From Vibrio rumoiensis 1S-45 (GTDB taxonomy: Bacteria; Pseudomonadota; Gammaproteobacteria; Enterobacterales; Vibrionaceae): a stretch of 64,000 nt of DNA. This document shows positions 47,727 to 56,716 of the stretch, one piece after another. The translations under genes were made by a program, and so were the position numbers. Within the stretch, counting starts at the first letter, position 1, and each line of letters opens with the position of its first letter. The DNA is taken from positions 1-64,000 of the forward strand of contig NZ_AJYK02000003.1 in the NCBI RefSeq assembly GCF_000286955.2. Reading direction: 5' to 3'. The notes below the pieces were generated by a model, which did no database searches, was not told the origin of the DNA, and worked only from the letters and a program-made list of their open reading frames with translations.

Positions 47727-48500
47727 TTATTTAGCTTTTGCTTCAGCTGCTGCTTTAGCGATAGCGGCAAAGCTTTTCGCGTCAAGTGCTGCACCACCAA
47801 CTAGAGCACCGTCGATGTCTGGTTGTGCGAAGTAAGCTGCTGCGTTTTCTGGTTTAACAGAACCGCCGTATTGGATCACAACATTTTTCGCAACCGCTTC
47901 GCTTTTCTCAGCAATGTGAGCGCGGATTTGTGCGTGAGTGCGTTGTGCATCGTCAGCTGTTGCTGCTTTACCGGTACCGATAGCCCAGATTGGTTCGTAA
48001 GCGATGATAGCACCTTCAAGTGCTTCAACACCTAGAAGGTTGATCACTGCGTCGATTTGACGAGCACAAACTGCTACAGTTTCGCCAGCTTCGTTTTGTG
48101 CTTCTGATTCACCGATACAAAGAACAGGCGTTAGGCCATTTTCTTTTAGGAATGCGAATTTCTTAGCCACAAACTCGTCTGATTCATTGTGGTATTCACG
48201 ACGCTCAGAGTGACCGATGATGATGTGAGTTGCACCGAATTCTTTTAGCATGGCAGGAGACATGTCACCGGTGAATGCACCACTGTTGTTTAGGTCAGTG
48301 TTTTGAGCGCCAAGAATGATAGCGCTGCCAGCATCCGTTAGAGTTTGCTCTGCTAGATCGATGAATAGTGCCGGTGGCGCTACTGCAACGTCGACGCCAG
48401 TTACGCCTTCAAGTTCAGCATTTAGACCAGTTAGCAAATCAACAACCATTTCTTTGCTGCCGTTTAGTTTCCAGTTACCCATAACTACAGGATGACGCAT
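47727..48500 (-). CDS. tpiA: Triosephosphate isomerase
   Basis: 257 residues. Interconverts dihydroxyacetone phosphate and glyceraldehyde 3-phosphate. It starts [14 protein letters not shown] (active-site Lys). The catalytic His lies in IIGHSERRE and the catalytic Glu in [11 protein letters not shown]. The phosphate-binding loops ([25 protein letters not shown]) are complete. AGAACATCC lies before the ATG. It converges with pfkA, each gene with its own terminator. Confidence 0.96.
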   Translation of the reverse strand: MRHPVVMGNWKLNGSKEMVVDLLTGLNAELEGVTGVDVAVAPPALFIDLAEQTLTDAGSAIILGAQNTDLNNSGAFTGDMSPAMLKEFGATHIIIGHSERREYHNESDEFVAKKFAFLKENGLTPVLCIGESEAQNEAGETVAVCARQIDAVINLLGVEALEGAIIAYEPIWAIGTGKAATADDAQRTHAQIRAHIAEKSEAVAKNVVIQYGGSVKPENAAAYFAQPDIDGALVGGAALDAKSFAAIAKAAAEAKAK

Positions 48501-48744
48501 AGGATGTTCTCCATTTAATTTAAGTATCGAAATATTTTATCTATCAAGGAATATAACAGAATAATGTGATGAGATCATGATTCTCATCATCTCAAAGTAC
48601 ATCAATTACGTTAGCTGATATTCTCGTTTTTTTCATCGTGATTTTGTAGGCAAAAATAGGGCGCAGTGCTAGGAATCCAGTGAAACTGAGTTATATTTAC
48701 CGATAATTTTGCTAGTTAATCATTTTATAAAAAAGGAAGCTACC

Positions 48745-49095
48745 ATGCCAAATGTCGTGATGGAATATTCAAATTCGATTGAAGAGCGCGTCAACGTACA
48801 AGCATTATTGGAAGATTTGCATCAAGTCACGATTCAAAGTGAGCTATTTGGTATTCGTGATGTGAAGTCTAGAACATTGAGAACGCACCACTGGATGATT
48901 GGTGATTTAGACGATAGCGTGGATTTTATTCATGTGACACTCGAACTCTTGGATGGTCGAACCGATGATCAAAAGAAAGCATTATCGGAATCTTTGATGG
49001 CAGCATTACAAGCAAAGGCGGACTTTGTCGCCAGTTTAACGGTGAACATTCGAGATATGGATCGCGGGTGTTTCCAAAAAGTGACCAATTTTTAA
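48745..49095 (+). CDS. 5-carboxymethyl-2-hydroxymuconate isomerase family protein
   Basis: 116 residues. Tautomerase-superfamily member: after Met removal the chain begins with Pro (PNVVMEYS), the usual catalytic base. The LFGIRDVKSRTLRTHHW and HVTLELLDGRT blocks match the CHMI/HpcD family. The start at 48745 has AAAAGGAAG upstream; the reading frame extends 12 codons further, but without such a site. No homoprotocatechuate pathway genes are nearby, so the true substrate is uncertain. Confidence 0.8.
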   Translation: MPNVVMEYSNSIEERVNVQALLEDLHQVTIQSELFGIRDVKSRTLRTHHWMIGDLDDSVDFIHVTLELLDGRTDDQKKALSESLMAALQAKADFVASLTVNIRDMDRGCFQKVTNF

Positions 49096-49129
49096 CAATA
49101 GCAATTTTAACAGGGTATAAGGCAAGATA

Positions 49130-49549
49130 ATGACAATAAAGCAGTGGTTATTCTCTTTTGAGGGACGGATTGGTCGCCAACGTTTCTGGATGTGGAATCT
49201 TTTTTATTATGCTGTGATTTTAGGGTTAGGCGTTTTTTTAAGTCAAAGTGGCTTAGGGAATAGCGCAAATTATATTTTATTGATTATTACCGCAGGTTTA
49301 TTAATCCCAGATTTAGCGGTCACTGCAAAGCGTTGGCATGATCGTAATAAATCTAATGGGTGGTTATTGATGCATATTCCTCTCATTGCTGGGCGATTAT
49401 ATGCACCCGAAGCGGCAATGGCTGAACCGACCACGATGCAGATTGCAGTCAGCTTAATTGCTTTGGCTTGCGGAATTTGGATGTTGATTGAGTGTGGTTT
49501 TATGAAAGGAACATCGGGTCATAATCAATACGGTTCTGAACCGCAATAA
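49130..49549 (+). CDS. DUF805 membrane protein
   Basis: 139 residues. Starts with the DUF805 signature (WLFSFEGRIGRQRFWMWNLF) and has AVTAKRWHDRNKSNGWLLM near residues 64-82, followed by membrane helices. Such proteins (like YhaH/YiiR) are of unknown function. It lies 34 bases after the isomerase gene and may share its transcript. Confidence 0.85.
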   Translation: MTIKQWLFSFEGRIGRQRFWMWNLFYYAVILGLGVFLSQSGLGNSANYILLIITAGLLIPDLAVTAKRWHDRNKSNGWLLMHIPLIAGRLYAPEAAMAEPTTMQIAVSLIALACGIWMLIECGFMKGTSGHNQYGSEPQ

Positions 49550-49580
49550 CCCGCGGTTACTTTTAGTTGATTAAGATTCA

Positions 49581-49627
49581 TGAGCGGCTTAGGTCTTTCA
49601 TCATAGAAAAGCCAGTCGAGCCGCTCA
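49581..49627. terminator. Hairpin between convergent DUF805 and MATE genes
   Basis: TGAGCGGCT (49581-49589) pairs perfectly with AGCCGCTCA (49619-49627) around a 29-base loop. The T tracts are weak, so its role as terminator is only likely. Confidence 0.5.
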
Positions 49628-49643
49628 CCTAAAACGATAAGAT

Positions 49644-51008
49644 TTAACCGGTGGATTTTTGAGTTAATCGAGTGAAATTTTTCTTAAAGATCCACCAAGC
49701 ATTTAAGCCTGCCAAAATATTGCCTATCAATGCACCGATAAATAACCCTTTAATGCCACCCAGCTTTGCCCCTAACCATAAGCATGGCAAGAAGAAAATA
49801 AATAGGCGTAATGCCGAAATCAATAACGCGTAATAAGATTGGCCAATGGCGTTTGAAAGCGACACCATGAGCATGCATATTCCTAATGTCCCTAAACTGA
49901 TCGGCACTAATGTTAAGTGCCAATGCAAAATAGCGGTGACGTCTTTATCGCTGGTCATTAAATTGGATAAGAAACTGGCTCCGAAGAAAGTGAGTAGCGC
50001 AATGGCGAACTGGAAGATCAAAATAAAGCGAATCGCAATGCTGATGAGTTTCTCTATTTGATCAAATTGCTTTGCCCCTAGCAATCGCCCTACCATAGGC
50101 GGCATTGACATAGTCAGAGCTAAAACCGCCACGATGGCAAAAAATTCATAACGTGAACCAATTGCCCAAGCGGCCACCGCAGTCGTACCAAAGCTGGCGA
50201 GCAATTTGGTCGCCAGCATTGATGATACGGGTGGAAGTAACTGGCTGATCATGGCAGGCCCCATGATTGAGGTGAGTGAAGCGATACTTTTAGGAACACT
50301 TAAATCATGCCAATCAAAGGACATCCAATGTTTACGAAAAACAGTGGGTGCGACTACGACAATGCCTATAGAAAAGGAAATTAAAGTCGCCATTGCTGCG
50401 CCATTGATCCCCATATTAAAGGTAAAGATGAAAATAGGATCGAGCGCGATATTTAAAAGGCTGGTCACCATCATCATTATGCCGGGTAACATGGTATTGC
50501 CATTGGCGCGACATAGGCTGTACAAAAAATACAAAAGAGCGCCACACCATGTACTAAGTAACCAATAAACCCAATAGCTTTGAATAATCGGATGAATGGT
50601 GTCAGGTGCGCCTAATAAATCTAAAATTGGATTTCTTAAGCCATAAATAATCACTGAAAAAAACGCAATTCCCACCGCGCCAATCATCACAACGAGGCCA
50701 CCTAGTTGTTGAGCGTATCGTATTTTATTTTCCCCTAATGCTCTTGAAATAACAGCCGTAGTGGCAATGCCAAGCCCAACTTGTAAGCCAATGATCACCA
50801 TTTGTATCGGTTGAGTAAAGCCTTGCGCAGCCAGCGGTAATACGCCAAGTTGCCCGATGAAGGCACTGTCGACCAATTGAAAACTCATTAAAGACAATAC
50901 GCCAAACAACATTGGCCATGTTTGGCTAAACAGTTGACGAGCTGGAGATGGCGTAATCATTGAATTCACAGGCGGAGGCTTTTGGTTAGAGGGTGAGGTA
51001 AATAGCAT
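49644..51008 (-). CDS. MATE-family multidrug/Na+ antiporter
   Basis: 454 residues, about 12 membrane helices in two six-helix halves. The first half has FQLVDSAFIGQLGVLPLAAQ near residues 43-62, a MATE hallmark. The second repeats the pattern with TTAVAAWAIGSRYEFF. The family exports cationic drugs or toxins in exchange for Na+ or H+. The start at 51008 and the in-frame ATG at 50960 are both possible; neither has a strong ribosome-binding site. Confidence 0.85.
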   Translation of the reverse strand: MLFTSPSNQKPPPVNSMITPSPARQLFSQTWPMLFGVLSLMSFQLVDSAFIGQLGVLPLAAQGFTQPIQMVIIGLQVGLGIATTAVISRALGENKIRYAQQLGGLVVMIGAVGIAFFSVIIYGLRNPILDLLGAPDTIHPIIQSYWVYWLLSTWCGALLYFLYSLCRANGNTMLPGIMMMVTSLLNIALDPIFIFTFNMGINGAAMATLISFSIGIVVVAPTVFRKHWMSFDWHDLSVPKSIASLTSIMGPAMISQLLPPVSSMLATKLLASFGTTAVAAWAIGSRYEFFAIVAVLALTMSMPPMVGRLLGAKQFDQIEKLISIAIRFILIFQFAIALLTFFGASFLSNLMTSDKDVTAILHWHLTLVPISLGTLGICMLMVSLSNAIGQSYYALLISALRLFIFFLPCLWLGAKLGGIKGLFIGALIGNILAGLNAWWIFKKNFTRLTQKSTG

Positions 51009-51098
51009 GAATGTTTATTGTACTAAAATATCGACCATGTGTGGGTTTCAATTTAGTTAACCTTAAGTTTGGATAGAGGGCGTCTATACTTCATCCAT

Positions 51099-51118
51099 CT
51101 TGAATTTACTTGGGTATA
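51099..51118 (+). repeat. Dispersed repeat, copy 5
   Basis: Reads CTTGAATTTACTTGGGTATA, one base different from copy 4 in the left half. It lies between the MATE start and the glpX terminator. Confidence 0.75.
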
Positions 51119-51130
51119 AAGGTGGCAAAA

Positions 51131-51159
51131 GAAAAAACGCAGCTCGAAAGCTGCGTTTT
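51131..51159 (-). terminator. Terminator of glpX
   Basis: On the minus strand, AAAACGCAGCT pairs with AGCTGCGTTTT around a TTCG tetraloop, with T-rich sequence following. Confidence 0.88.
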
Positions 51160-51186
51160 GTGGTGTCACTCTAAGCGTTCGCTAGC

Positions 51187-52194
51187 TTATAAAATATGTT
51201 GTTTTACTTCGTCGTCTTTACGTTCTAAATAGTGAATCGACTTAATGCGACGAATGGTGCGGCTCTTTCCACGGATAACTAAGGTTTCCGTTGTTGCAAT
51301 ATTGCCGTTGCGGGTAATACCTTCAAGCAAATCGCCTTTAGTAATGCCGGTTGCTGCAAAAACGACATTGTCGCTACGCGCCATATCATCCATTTTTAGA
51401 ATGACATTGGCTTTTACGCCCATTTCAGCACAACGTTGCAGCTCGAGTTCACCGTGAGTGCGGTTTTCTTCGGTATCGCCTTTCACTTCGTGACGAGGCA
51501 ACAAACGACCTTGCATGTCGCCATCTAACGCACGAATAACCGCTGCTGAAACAACGCCTTCTGGTGCGCCGCCGATGCAGTACATCATGTCGACTTCGCT
51601 GTCTGGCATACAAGTAAGAATGGACGCTGCAACATCGCCATCTGGCACGGCAAATACACGAACGCCCATGCTTTGCATTTTAGCGATCATTTCATCGTGG
51701 CGAGGTTTGGCTAGAGTAATCACGGTTAATTCCGTTAAAGCCTTGCCTAATGCTTTTGCGATGTTGTGGATATTCTCTTCTAGCGTTATAGAAAGATCGA
51801 TACAACCTTTCGCGCCAGGGCCAACCACTAATTTTTCCATGTACATGTCAGGTGCTTTTAGGAAGCTGCCTTTTTCGCCTGCCGCAAGAACAGCAAGCGC
51901 ATTCGATTGACCCATTGCCGTCATGCGGGTGCCTTCGATTGGGTCAACGGCGATATCGACTTCGTCGCCACCTAAGCCGACTTTTTCACCGATATACAGC
52001 ATTGGTGCTTCATCGATCTCACCTTCACCAATGACAATTTCACCGCTGATTTCTGTGTCATTCAGTAGGGTGCGCATTACCGCAACTGCAGCGCCATCGG
52101 CGGCATTTTTATCACCACGGCCTAACCATTTATATCCGGCAAGGGCAGCACCTTCTGTGACTCGAGAAAATGCTAATGCTAAATCGCGTTTCAT
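51187..52194 (-). CDS. glpX: Class II fructose-1,6-bisphosphatase
   Basis: 335 residues. Gluconeogenic phosphatase. GlpX-family motifs seen: GEGEIDEAPMLYIGE, the metal/phosphate segment DIAVDPIEGTRM, and GGAPEGVVSAA. The start at 52194 (MKRDLALAFSRVTEG) is set by GGAGTCC upstream and family homology; the frame runs 19 codons further with no support. In enteric bacteria glpX follows glpFK; here it stands alone, divergent from zapB. Confidence 0.94.
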   Translation of the reverse strand: MKRDLALAFSRVTEGAALAGYKWLGRGDKNAADGAAVAVMRTLLNDTEISGEIVIGEGEIDEAPMLYIGEKVGLGGDEVDIAVDPIEGTRMTAMGQSNALAVLAAGEKGSFLKAPDMYMEKLVVGPGAKGCIDLSITLEENIHNIAKALGKALTELTVITLAKPRHDEMIAKMQSMGVRVFAVPDGDVAASILTCMPDSEVDMMYCIGGAPEGVVSAAVIRALDGDMQGRLLPRHEVKGDTEENRTHGELELQRCAEMGVKANVILKMDDMARSDNVVFAATGITKGDLLEGITRNGNIATTETLVIRGKSRTIRRIKSIHYLERKDDEVKQHIL

Positions 52195-52500
52195 ACGGAC
52201 TCCAAACAAAACAAAGGGAAAAATTTGTGCGGCAGATTTTATCACAGCCACAACGGTAACGTTTGCTTTTTTGAAGTTAAAAGAGGGGAAAGGATTTTAA
52301 ACGCATAGAGAAAGCCAGATTGCACCAAGCTTTGAGTATGAAATCGCTTAAAATGAGCGGGTAAATGTCATAATTTGGTAAGGTTTGTTGTTTTTTTGAG
52401 CATGTGAACATAAATAATTGAATAAGAGTGTGGCGCTTGAAAGTAAGCTGAGTAGAATGTGTGTAACGCTTGTGGTAGCTGCGTCATTGTTAATAACATC
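52195..52500. other. glpX-zapB divergent intergenic region
   Basis: About 300 bases between the glpX start and the zapB leader hairpin. No gene is supported. It must contain promoters for both divergent genes, which I cannot place exactly. Confidence 0.45.
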
Positions 52501-52537
52501 CGGCTACCATTCATCATGATCATTAAACAGGTAGCCG
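52501..52537 (+). promoter_or_regulatory. Hairpin covering the zapB ribosome-binding region
   Basis: CGGCTACC (52501-52508) pairs perfectly with GGTAGCCG (52530-52537) around a 21-base loop. The only Shine-Dalgarno-like bases (AGG at 52529-52531) lie at the edge of the 3' arm, and the ATG follows at 52540. Folding would restrict ribosome access. Confidence 0.6.
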
Positions 52538-52539
52538 AG

Positions 52540-52782
52540 ATGTCTTTCGAAGTATTAGAACAGCTAGAAGTAAAAATCCAAACTGCAGTTGATACCATTG
52601 CATTGTTACAAATGGAAGTTGAAGAACTTAAAGAGAAGAACGAGCAACTTGTTGTTGAAGCTAGCGAGCTAAAAGAAGGCCGTGTTGAGCTTGAACAACA
52701 AACGCAAACATTGCGTGAAGAGCAACAAGCGTGGCAAGAGCGTATCCGTAACCTACTTGGTAAAATGGATGACGTTGAATAA
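52540..52782 (+). CDS. zapB: Cell-division protein ZapB
   Basis: 80 residues, almost wholly a coiled coil with heptad-like Leu/Val spacing. It starts [20 protein letters not shown], the family N-terminus. ZapB links FtsZ-ZapA to MatP and the nucleoid at the division site. The start at 52540 fits homology; the frame is open 27 codons upstream. The position beside glpX and rraA is the enteric order. Confidence 0.92.
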   Translation: MSFEVLEQLEVKIQTAVDTIALLQMEVEELKEKNEQLVVEASELKEGRVELEQQTQTLREEQQAWQERIRNLLGKMDDVE

Positions 52783-52803
52783 GGTTGACTTGTTCAGTGA
52801 ATA

Positions 52804-52836
52804 CAAAAAAACAGAGCTATTTGGCTCTGTTTTTTT
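52804..52836. terminator. Bidirectional terminator between zapB and rraA
   Basis: ACAGAGC (52811-52817) pairs with GCTCTGT (52824-52830), with seven A before and seven T after. Confidence 0.88.
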
Positions 52837-52864
52837 ATGTGTACCGTTTAAGTTAAAGGATCGA

Positions 52865-53386
52865 TTAATCGTCGATTTCAACTTCTTCGTCATTGAGTTC
52901 AAGATCAATGTCTAGAGGCTCTTGAGATAAGATCACACCAGTGCTGTCGGCATATAAGAAATCTTCTGGAAGAAAAGTCACACCGCCAAAGTTTACTGGT
53001 ACATCAATATCACCAATATTGGCTTGGTTCGCTCCTACAGGAATAGACGCAATGGCTTGAATACCAATTTGCATTTCTTCAAGTTCATCCACTTCACGAA
53101 CGCAACCGTAAACCACAATCCCTTCCCAGTCGTTATCTTCTGCTATGGCGGCAATTTCTGCATCGATTAATGCGCGGCGCAGTGATCCACCCCCGTCAAT
53201 CAATAATACACGCCCAGTCCCATCTTCTTGTAAAATGGAGCGAATAATGCCGTTATCTTCATAGCATTTCACTGTCGTAACTTGGCCAGCGAATGAGTTT
53301 AACCCACCAAAATTACTGAACATAGGTTCAACAACATCAACTTGGTCTTGGTAAATATCACACAATGCAGAGGTATTATATTCCAT
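52865..53386 (-). CDS. rraA: Regulator of RNase E activity A
   Basis: 173 residues. Trimeric protein that binds and inhibits RNase E. It begins [21 protein letters not shown] and has the [16 protein letters not shown] and [17 protein letters not shown] core, as in the RraA/MenG family. It lacks aldolase-specific evidence, and the menA neighbour explains its old name MenG. The gap to menA is about 126 bases. Confidence 0.92.
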   Translation of the reverse strand: MEYNTSALCDIYQDQVDVVEPMFSNFGGLNSFAGQVTTVKCYEDNGIIRSILQEDGTGRVLLIDGGGSLRRALIDAEIAAIAEDNDWEGIVVYGCVREVDELEEMQIGIQAIASIPVGANQANIGDIDVPVNFGGVTFLPEDFLYADSTGVILSQEPLDIDLELNDEEVEIDD

Positions 53387-53512
53387 AGTGGTTTTTCTCT
53401 TTGCGGGGGATGATTAACGAGTATATAGGGTCAATATTGCTTTGCAATGACAAAGCGCATTTTCCTAACCAGAGTTTGATCTGATTGCGAAAAGCAGCAG
53501 TGCCGCTGTGCT

Positions 53513-54424
53513 TTAAATACTGCTTAACACCAATGTGATAGCAAATACGATATTTGATATAAATGCGCATTTCACCATTTCTGGCATCATCGGAATAAAT
53601 TCTTTTGAGTTTTGTATCTTCCAAATGGTTTTTCCGTGTTTCATCACTAATGCTAACGGCAATAACATGAATAATGTTAGCCAGATTGGCGTTACATTCG
53701 CTAAGAGGTAACCTGTGAAAGCCAGCCAGCCGAGTGACAATAAGGTTAAGTGGTAGCATTTGGCTTTTTCGGTGCCAATACGAACCACAACCGTTCGTTT
53801 ATTACTGATGGCATCGTTCTCTACGTCACGCATATTATTGATATTCAATACGCCCATGGAAAAGAACCCAGAACCGATGGCTGGCAAAAGTAAGGAAGAA
53901 TTCACCGTTCCGGTATGTAAGAAGTAAGTCCCTAAAACGGCCAGTAAACCGAAGAATAAGAACACGGAAATATCCCCTAGGCCAACATAACCGTATGGTT
54001 TGCTGCCCATAGTGTAAGCAATTGAGCTTAGAATCGACAATAAGCCTAACCCTATAAATGCCATGATGCTAGTTGGGCTTTGGAGCGCGTAAAATACCAA
54101 AGCTAAGCCGCTAATGATGATTAAGGCAATATTGGCAATGATGGCTTTTTTCATGCCAGATTGAGTGATAACGCCTTGCTGCAAGCCACGAATAGGACCA
54201 ATGCGATTTTCATTATCGGTGCCTTGAACTGCGTCGCCATAATCGTTAGCTAGGTTAGATAAAATTTGTAAAAGTGTTGCCGTGATTAAGGCCAAAAATG
54301 AAATAGCAAAAGAGAAGTGGCCAGCAGAATAGGCAAGGCTGCTACCTGTCGCAATCGCGGCAATAGCAAGTAAGAGGGTTTTCGGTCTTGCGGCATCAAG
54401 CCAAATAGCAAAAGATGATTTCAT
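53513..54424 (-). CDS. menA: 1,4-dihydroxy-2-naphthoate polyprenyltransferase
   Basis: 303 residues. Integral-membrane UbiA-family enzyme that prenylates DHNA in menaquinone synthesis. The first Asp-rich region is NLANDYGDAVQGTD near residues 57-70. The second (NINNMRDVENDAISNKRT) is near 195. WLDAARPKTL at the N-terminus and several hydrophobic helices support the call. The order hslV-hslU-menA-rraA is conserved in Enterobacterales. Confidence 0.93.
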   Translation of the reverse strand: MKSSFAIWLDAARPKTLLLAIAAIATGSSLAYSAGHFSFAISFLALITATLLQILSNLANDYGDAVQGTDNENRIGPIRGLQQGVITQSGMKKAIIANIALIIISGLALVFYALQSPTSIMAFIGLGLLSILSSIAYTMGSKPYGYVGLGDISVFLFFGLLAVLGTYFLHTGTVNSSLLLPAIGSGFFSMGVLNINNMRDVENDAISNKRTVVVRIGTEKAKCYHLTLLSLGWLAFTGYLLANVTPIWLTLFMLLPLALVMKHGKTIWKIQNSKEFIPMMPEMVKCAFISNIVFAITLVLSSI

Positions 54425-54480
54425 ATAGTTTTACAGTTAAGGTGAATAAAGCAAGTATATCAAGTTGTTGATATATACCC

Positions 54481-54509
54481 AAAAAGAAAAAGCCCGCACC
54501 GTGCGAGCT
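54481..54509 (-). terminator. Terminator of hslU
   Basis: On the minus strand, AGCTCGCAC pairs with GTGCGGGCT (one G-U), followed by a T-rich tail. Confidence 0.85.
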
Positions 54510-54532
54510 TTCCTTTGATTAAACCGTGAATA

Positions 54533-55869
54533 TTATAAAATAAAGCGGCTTAAATCTTCGTCGGCAACAAAATCACCTAGGCGTTTTTTCACGTAATCAC
54601 CATCAATCGACACGGTCATACCTGGGTTGTCTGTTGCATCGAAAGAAATTTCATCCATCAAACGCTCCATAACGGTATGCAAACGTCGAGCACCGATGTT
54701 TTCAGTGGTTTCGTTGACTTGCCAAGCCGCCTCTGCAATTTGAGTGATGCCGTCTTTGGTAAAATCAATATTTACTTGCTCGGTTGCCATTAACGCGCGG
54801 TATTGCTCGGTAAGCGATGCGTTTGGCTCGGTTAAGATTCGCTCGAAATCATGGCTGCTTAATGCTTCAAGTTCTACTCGAATCGGTAAGCGACCTTGTA
54901 ATTCCGGAATTAAATCGGATGGACGAGCGACTTGGAACGCGCCTGATGCGACAAATAGAATGTGATCAGTACGGACCATACCATGCTTAGTCGAAACGGT
55001 ACTGCCTTCAACCAATGGAAGCAAATCACGTTGAACACCTTCACGAGACACTTCGCCACCGCTATTTTGATCGGCGCGTTTACAGATCTTGTCGATTTCA
55101 TCGATAAAGACAATGCCGTTGTTTTCTACGTTGAAAATGGCTTGTTCTTTTAGATCTTCTTGGTTGACTAATTTTGCTGCTTCTTCTTCCGTTAATGCTT
55201 TGAAGGCATCTTTGATTTTCATCTTACGGCTTTTTTTGGTGTCGCCCGCTAGGTTTTGGAACATGCCTTGCAGTTGGTTGGTCATTTCTTCCATGCCGGG
55301 AGGTGCCATGATTTCAACACCCATTTGCGGTGCAGCGACTTCAATATCAATTTCTTTGTCGTCTAATTGTCCTTCACGTAATTTTTTACGGAACACTTGA
55401 CGAGTATTTGAGCTGCCTTCTTGTGCTTTATCATCTTGCCCCCAACCTTCACGAGGGGTGGTAATAACGCATCAAGAATACGCTCTTCTGCTTGCTCTTC
55501 AGCGCGGAATTTTACTTTTTCCATCTCTTGTTGATGGGTTAAGTTGATCGCCACGTCAGTCAGATCACGGATGATTGATTCTACTTCTTTACCCACATAA
55601 CCAATTTCAGTGAATTTGGTTGCTTCAACTTTAATGAAAGGGGCATTCGCCAGTTTGGCTAGGCGGCGGGCAATTTCAGTTTTACCAACACCGGTTGGGC
55701 CAATCATCAGAATATTTTTAGGCGTGACTTCAGCACGTAGACCTTCATCTAGCTGCATACGGCGCCAGCGATTACGCAGGGCTATAGCCACGGCGCGTTT
55801 GGCTTTATCTTGTCCAATAATATGTTTATTGAGTTCGTGAACGATTTCACGAGGTGTCATTTCAGACAT
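54533..55869 (-). pseudogene. hslU: HslU unfoldase ATPase, interrupted by a one-base frameshift
   Basis: The AAA+ unfoldase partner of HslV. The first frame (55869 down to about 55456) carries the N-terminus and Walker A ([10 protein letters not shown]). The second frame (to 54533) carries Walker B ([11 protein letters not shown]), sensor and C-terminal [11 protein letters not shown]. The break is after about residue 138 at ILDALLPP, where family homology continues in the +1 frame ([11 protein letters not shown]). Restoring one C to the C run at 55455-55458 (CCCC on the minus strand) gives a normal 445-residue protein. It is either a sequencing or assembly error or a recent null mutation. All other motifs are intact. 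Confidence 0.88.
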
Positions 55870-55987
55870 AAAATTATCCTTCTACCTACATCGGGATTGA
55901 GCATTTTGGCTCAGGTGAAAGCTGGATGCTCCGTGTCATAGTGACTGAATGCATGAGCGACCAAGCTGGGTATGATTCGCTATCGAG

Positions 55988-56506
55988 TTATAGCTCTTCA
56001 ATGGTGTGATGGTGATTGGTGAAGACACAAATATCACCCGCGATATTCAATGCTTTTTCAGCAATCTCACGTGCTTCTAAATCCGTGTTTTCTAATAATG
56101 CGATAGCCGCTGCTTGAGCGTAGTTGCCACCAGAGCCAATCGCAATAAGATCATTTTCAGGCTGAACCACATCGCCATTACCGGTAATGATTAAAGATGC
56201 GGTTTCATCGGCGACAGCCAGCAAAGCTTCTAATTTTCTTAATGCGCGATCACTGCGCCATTCTTTTGCCAGTTCAACGGCGGCTTTGGTTAGATGCCCT
56301 TGGTGCATTTCCAGTTTGCGTTCAAAACGCTCGAACAAGGTGAATGCGTCGGCAGTGCCACCCGCAAAGCCTGCGAGGACTTTATCGTGATACAAACGGC
56401 GAACTTTTTTTGCGTTGCCTTTCATGACGGTGTTGCCTAGTGAGACTTGTCCGTCACCGGCGATGACGACTTTATTATTTCGGCGTACAGATACAATGGT
56501 AGTCAC
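55988..56506 (-). CDS. hslV: HslV peptidase subunit (ATP-dependent protease)
   Basis: 172 residues. Proteasome-like threonine peptidase: after Met removal the N-terminus is TTIVSVRR, with Thr as nucleophile. [19 protein letters not shown] and the [11 protein letters not shown] segment match the family. It pairs with HslU, whose start is about 118 bases downstream. A consensus heat-shock promoter lies upstream at 56540-56576. Confidence 0.95.
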   Translation of the reverse strand: MTTIVSVRRNNKVVIAGDGQVSLGNTVMKGNAKKVRRLYHDKVLAGFAGGTADAFTLFERFERKLEMHQGHLTKAAVELAKEWRSDRALRKLEALLAVADETASLIITGNGDVVQPENDLIAIGSGGNYAQAAAIALLENTDLEAREIAEKALNIAGDICVFTNHHHTIEEL

Positions 56507-56539
56507 GAGAAACCTCTTATTTATTGTGCTGTTTAAAAG

Positions 56540-56576
56540 TATATGAGGTTGGTGCTAAATGAATTCAAGGGTGATA
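56540..56576 (-). promoter_or_regulatory. Heat-shock (sigma-32) promoter of hslV
   Basis: Minus-strand -35 TATCACCCTTGAA (56564-56576) and -10 CCTCATATA (56540-56548), separated by 15 bases. It fits the sigma-32 consensus CTTGAA-N13-17-CCCCATnTA with one mismatch in the -10. hslVU is a sigma-32 operon in E. coli. Confidence 0.78.
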
Positions 56577-56651
56577 AATGGTAAGTGACTTTATCTTTAC
56601 AAAATTGACAGGAGGTAAACATGATTGGAGAGAGGGAATTTGGTGAAAGCA

Positions 56652-56687
56652 AAACCAAAAGAGCCGGATAAAACCGACTCTTTTTTT
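56652..56687 (-). terminator. Terminator of ftsN
   Basis: AAAAGAGCCGG (56657-56667) pairs with CCGACTCTTTT (56674-56684) with one mismatch. A/T runs flank both sides, so it is usable on either strand. ftsN is the gene that ends here. Confidence 0.7.
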
Positions 56688-56716
56688 ATATTAATCTTTA
56701 ACTTCCATTGTTTAAT

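Noticed and set aside
53376..53759. 127-codon minus-strand frame overlapping the end of menA
   Set aside because: It lies in another frame of menA with no ribosome-binding site or family resemblance.
55440..55470. Programmed frameshift in hslU
   Set aside because: No slippery heptamer or stimulatory structure is evident, and HslU is not known to use recoding; a plain indel is simpler.
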